DNA of 64,000 nucleotides from Vibrio tubiashii ATCC 19109 (GTDB lineage Bacteria; Pseudomonadota; Gammaproteobacteria; Enterobacterales; Vibrionaceae): NCBI RefSeq assembly GCF_000772105.1, contig NZ_CP009355.1, positions 1,702,583 to 1,766,582 of the forward strand, read 5' to 3'. Shown piece by piece: positions 61,592 to 64,000 of this stretch (position 1 is its first letter; each line of letters starts with the position of its first letter). The notes under the pieces were generated by a model. It saw only the letters and a program-made list of their open reading frames with translations, ran no database searches and was not told where the DNA came from. The position numbers and the translations under genes were made by a program.

Positions 61592-61702
61592 ACGCTCACT
61601 GCATCAGTCAGTGATACCTGTTCTGTAAGAGCTCTCCCTGCTCCACACGATAGATTCAATACAAATGACGGAAAGATGATCAAGGGACATTACCTTGATC
61701 AT
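61173..61702. repeat. Cluster of RctB-iteron-like 12-mers
   Basis: ATGATCAAGGGA (61173-61184, plus), ATGATCAAGGAA (61560-61571, plus), ATGATCAAGGGA (61676-61687, plus) and ATGATCAAGGTA (61691-61702, minus). The last two face each other with three bases between. All contain GATC. RctB iterons in Vibrio are, as I recall, 11-12-mers beginning ATGATCAAG, and they need Dam methylation to bind. A partial copy, TTGATCAAG, is at 61066. Confidence 0.65.
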
Positions 61703-61740
61703 CGTTTCGTAGAAATCAGGTAATTTGCTGAATTTTAGGC

Positions 61741-61768
61741 AAAAAAAAGCGAGCTCGGAGAACTCGCA
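61741..61768 (-). terminator. Second minus-strand terminator, 210 bp behind the rctB terminator
   Basis: On the minus strand, GCGAG (61768-61764) pairs with CTCGC (61754-61750), loop TTCTCCGAG, followed by eight T. It would stop readthrough from rctB, or end a small RNA starting near 61940. Confidence 0.55.
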
Positions 61769-61979
61769 AAATATTCAGAATGAATGTAACAATATGAGCC
61801 AATCTATCAGGGATAATCCTATCCCTCATTCATCAGAAAGGACAAAAGGTTGTCTATTCGGGATAAATATTATCCAACTGCTCCTGAGCCATTGTCAGTG
61901 CACTGTCAGGGGAATGTAGTAGCTCTGTTTAATAGCGCAAAGAATGTAACAAGGTGTATATCAGCGTAAATAAACACAA

Positions 61980-62008
61980 AAAAGCCAGCGTTTGAATCGC
62001 TGGCTTCA
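61980..62008 (-). terminator. Terminator of rctB
   Basis: AAGCCAGCG (61982-61990) pairs with CGCTGGCTT (61998-62006) around TTTGAAT; on the minus strand TTTTTTGTG follows. Confidence 0.85.
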
Positions 62009-62029
62009 TATCTTGCCTTATTTGATGGC

Positions 62030-64000
62030 TTAAACTGCCACCTCATCTAGCGCTCTGAACACCGTTTCGTCTAGGTGACCTTCAAAAACTTGTTTACATA
62101 CTTTACGACGCACAGCCAAGCCCGCAATTAGACGCTCAATAGACAAATGTTTGTTCTCACTCTGGCCATTGTAGAGCTCTACCATCTTGCTTAGCGTCTC
62201 ATAAGGAATCGCTTCTTGACCGACTCGTAGGTAATCAAGCTTGTCAATCAGCTCCAGACACTCTTCTTGGATTGAGCTATGGGAATGCCCTGTCATAGCA
62301 GCTAAAGCCGATATGGAGCGTTCTAGAGCCTCTGAGGAGGTATATTTGGATAGAGTAATGGTAATCTCATCCGCATTGATCTCAACCAGGTGCTTACGCT
62401 GCTTAACACGACGGCCTAACTTACCGCGTGGTGAACGCTCTTTGCGTTGGATTGGCTCAAATTCACCATCGATGATCTGAGACATCTCTTCAAGCTGCTG
62501 TTTTGACACCATTTCGTTACGAAGCGGGTTTGGCAAGGTTGGAGCCATATTACGCTTACCCGCGTTGGTGGTTCTGGCGCGCGAGTAACGCAAGACTTCT
62601 TCGGCATCACACTTGATATCAAACTGATAATCTTTGACTTTGCCATCTTCGATCATTGCCGAGATCGTTAAGTGGTAACCCCAAAGATTGACCAAAAACA
62701 GATCTTCGGTGCCCTTGTCTTCAGCTAGCCTCTTCAACTCGCGGATCAGATCCATCGAGAAGCGACGCCATTCAATGTTTCGCGCCAATTTCTGGTTCAA
62801 CTCACTCAGTAACATCACATCTGAATGACGGCGAGACATACGGCTACGGAAGTAGCTGTACAACTGAAACACTAATGTGTGCTGCTTTAGAATTTCAGGC
62901 GGAAACAGGAAGAAATAATCGCGCGTAAGCAGCTCTTCATAGAACGACGGTTCCCAAACTAGGATGTATAAGTTTGGTTTAATGCGAATTTCGCCGTCAG
63001 CGCCCTCTGTAGGGGCTTCTTCCGATGCGGTAATGGTACGGGCCAAAAACCTAAAACGATCGCTCTTAAAGCCTTCTGGCATGTTCTCACTAAGCCATCG
63101 ACCAGTAAGCTCGTGTAACTGGAAGTCAGTAAACTCAATTCGATCAATACTGTCACGAATAGAATCACGAGCCGGACCACTGTCTTTTTTTCCACGCAGG
63201 GAAAGAATATCGGTGATGTACAGCGGGGTTTTATTCGGTACATGAGTACCATCTAACTGATACTGATGTTGGTGATGCTCATGATATTGCACCGTCAAAG
63301 TGAACAGCGCGAACAAGGTCATGAGATCATCAACCGTCATAATATTTTTAGAGGATCGTGTTTCGATCACAGCACGTGTTCCAGAGATCGACACCATGCT
63401 CTTTTGGTAGCTTTTACGGGTACGTGGTGGCGCTAGAGCTTGATCTATGATGCCTGCCCAGTTAGTTGGTGAAACGACAAACTGATCCGCTTCATCTTTC
63501 ATCGCTGGTGGCGTGTTTAACCCATGCTCATTCAACAAGCGTTTATTGACTTGAGTTTGCGCCAGAGCTTTTGATCGCTTCTGTTTTTCCGTTTGTTTTA
63601 CCGATTCTGTAACCAGGCTTGTAGCGCCTAAAACGGAGATGAGCTGATTAGGGTTAACGAAACGATGCAGCATGGTTTTACCCGCCAGTCCTTCTTCAAA
63701 ACGAACTGGGACTTGTTGAAACAAACCAATATTGACCGCTGCGCGTAACCTTTGCTGGATAGCGGCACGGGTAACTTGGCCATCAGTCGCATCAATCAGT
63801 TCAGTGGTTGAAACTAATCCGTCTTTGCTGCTAAAGCCTTTTAGGGAGATAAGATTAAGAAGTTCGACGATACTTTTGGTAACGCCCTTGAAGTGTTGAT
63901 ACTGCTCTATCCAATTAACAGCAACTTCAGATACTTCAAATAAGTGTCCATCTTTGTGGCTTCTTGGCGCTTTGATCAGTAGTTTTTCGTCTGAGCTCAT
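62030..64000 (-). CDS. rctB: RctB, replication initiator of Vibrio chromosome II
   Basis: A 656-residue protein starting with ATG at the last base of the window and ending at 62030, so it is complete. The sequence is recognisable throughout: MSSDEKLLIKAPRSHKDGHLFE at the start (landmark), QRLRAAVNIGLFQQVPVRFEEG (winged helix), RKSYQKSMVSISGTRAVIE in the core, FRFLARTITASEEAPTEG, and the C-terminal RLIAGLAVRRKVC. V. cholerae RctB is 658 residues. RctB binds iterons in ori2 and opens it; other RctB sites regulate timing and rctB itself. The ribosome site, promoter and ori2 should lie beyond 64000. Confidence 0.97.
   Translation of the reverse strand: MSSDEKLLIKAPRSHKDGHLFEVSEVAVNWIEQYQHFKGVTKSIVELLNLISLKGFSSKDGLVSTTELIDATDGQVTRAAIQQRLRAAVNIGLFQQVPVRFEEGLAGKTMLHRFVNPNQLISVLGATSLVTESVKQTEKQKRSKALAQTQVNKRLLNEHGLNTPPAMKDEADQFVVSPTNWAGIIDQALAPPRTRKSYQKSMVSISGTRAVIETRSSKNIMTVDDLMTLFALFTLTVQYHEHHQHQYQLDGTHVPNKTPLYITDILSLRGKKDSGPARDSIRDSIDRIEFTDFQLHELTGRWLSENMPEGFKSDRFRFLARTITASEEAPTEGADGEIRIKPNLYILVWEPSFYEELLTRDYFFLFPPEILKQHTLVFQLYSYFRSRMSRRHSDVMLLSELNQKLARNIEWRRFSMDLIRELKRLAEDKGTEDLFLVNLWGYHLTISAMIEDGKVKDYQFDIKCDAEEVLRYSRARTTNAGKRNMAPTLPNPLRNEMVSKQQLEEMSQIIDGEFEPIQRKERSPRGKLGRRVKQRKHLVEINADEITITLSKYTSSEALERSISALAAMTGHSHSSIQEECLELIDKLDYLRVGQEAIPYETLSKMVELYNGQSENKHLSIERLIAGLAVRRKVCKQVFEGHLDETVFRALDEVAV

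Larger units (their letters stand above)
61592..62029. other. 438-bp gap behind rctB
   Basis: It holds two of the iteron-like 12-mers, two inverted repeats with GGAT...ATCC arms (AGGGATAATCCTATCCCT at about 61809-61826 and GGATAAATATTATCC at 61861-61875), a direct repeat GAATGTAACAA (61783-61793 and 61942-61952), a minus-strand terminator at 61741, and the rctB terminator. No convincing gene was found. Confidence 0.5.

Noticed and set aside
61725..61919. 64-codon plus-strand ORF behind the ATPase operon
   Set aside because: No ribosome site, composition unlike protein, and it spans hairpins and the minus-strand terminator.

Overview
This window is almost certainly from chromosome II of a Vibrio species. 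The strongest evidence is the complete rctB gene, ending at the right edge (62030-64000, minus). RctB is the replication initiator of Vibrio secondary chromosomes, and ori2 normally lies just upstream of it, so it should begin just beyond base 64000. The generally Vibrio-like gene content (DUF3283, DUF3545, DUF2798, the ula locus with a fused ulaA-ulaB, a Fur-boxed oligopeptide-type ATPase pair) agrees. I cannot name the species. No rRNA, tRNA or CRISPR array was seen.

Layout. 0-8 kb: loose accessory and regulatory genes (IclR, an efflux adaptor, TetR, a secreted penicillin-V-acylase-like hydrolase, and a MarR regulator with palindromic operators in front of a secreted YtcJ-type amidohydrolase). 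8.3-10.9 kb: a scar. A 1053-bp IS5/IS903-like element with an amber mutation in its transposase has a truncated acetyltransferase on one side and the tail of an EAL-domain gene on the other, with no target duplication. A small tyrosine recombinase and a small M50-type membrane protease follow. 11-22.5 kb: 6-phospho-beta-glucosidase, UspA, nitroreductase/monooxygenase/LysR, a second YtcJ-type amidohydrolase, several membrane proteins, SgrR with a divergent 51-residue membrane ORF, and TrmY.

22.6-32.6 kb: a glyoxylate/glycerate island. Glyoxylate carboligase (gcl), hydroxypyruvate isomerase (hyi) and tartronate semialdehyde reductase (glxR) turn glyoxylate into glycerate. Glycerate kinase and a GntP-type permease follow under a CdaR-type regulator. 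Malate synthase A and a GlcG/HbpS-like protein diverge from gcl, giving a second route for glyoxylate. A compact structured RNA ending in a U-tract lies in the leader of cdaR.

32.7-44.9 kb: two paralogous MarR/EamA pairs carrying the same operator type; SRAP/YedK; MFS; a NifX-like/NqrM-like/DUF134 trio with a 26-bp palindrome; and a divergent cysteinyl-tRNA synthetase. The synthetase is preceded by a 27-codon leader ORF with four consecutive Cys codons, an antiterminator and a terminator, which I read as a cysteine attenuator. 45-52.7 kb: a full L-ascorbate (ula) locus with divergent operons and an embedded HAD phosphatase. 52.8-59 kb: an LRR-kinase fusion, SDR/LysR, a secreted LprI-like protein, YeeN, and two small Vibrio proteins.

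59-64 kb: a Fur box, two orphan oligopeptide-type ATPases with an overlapping unknown gene, a cluster of RctB-iteron-like 12-mers (ATGATCAAGGnA), and rctB. The best candidates for undescribed biology are the cysteine attenuator of cysS, the iteron cluster downstream of rctB, the cdaR leader RNA, and the small membrane protein opposite sgrR.
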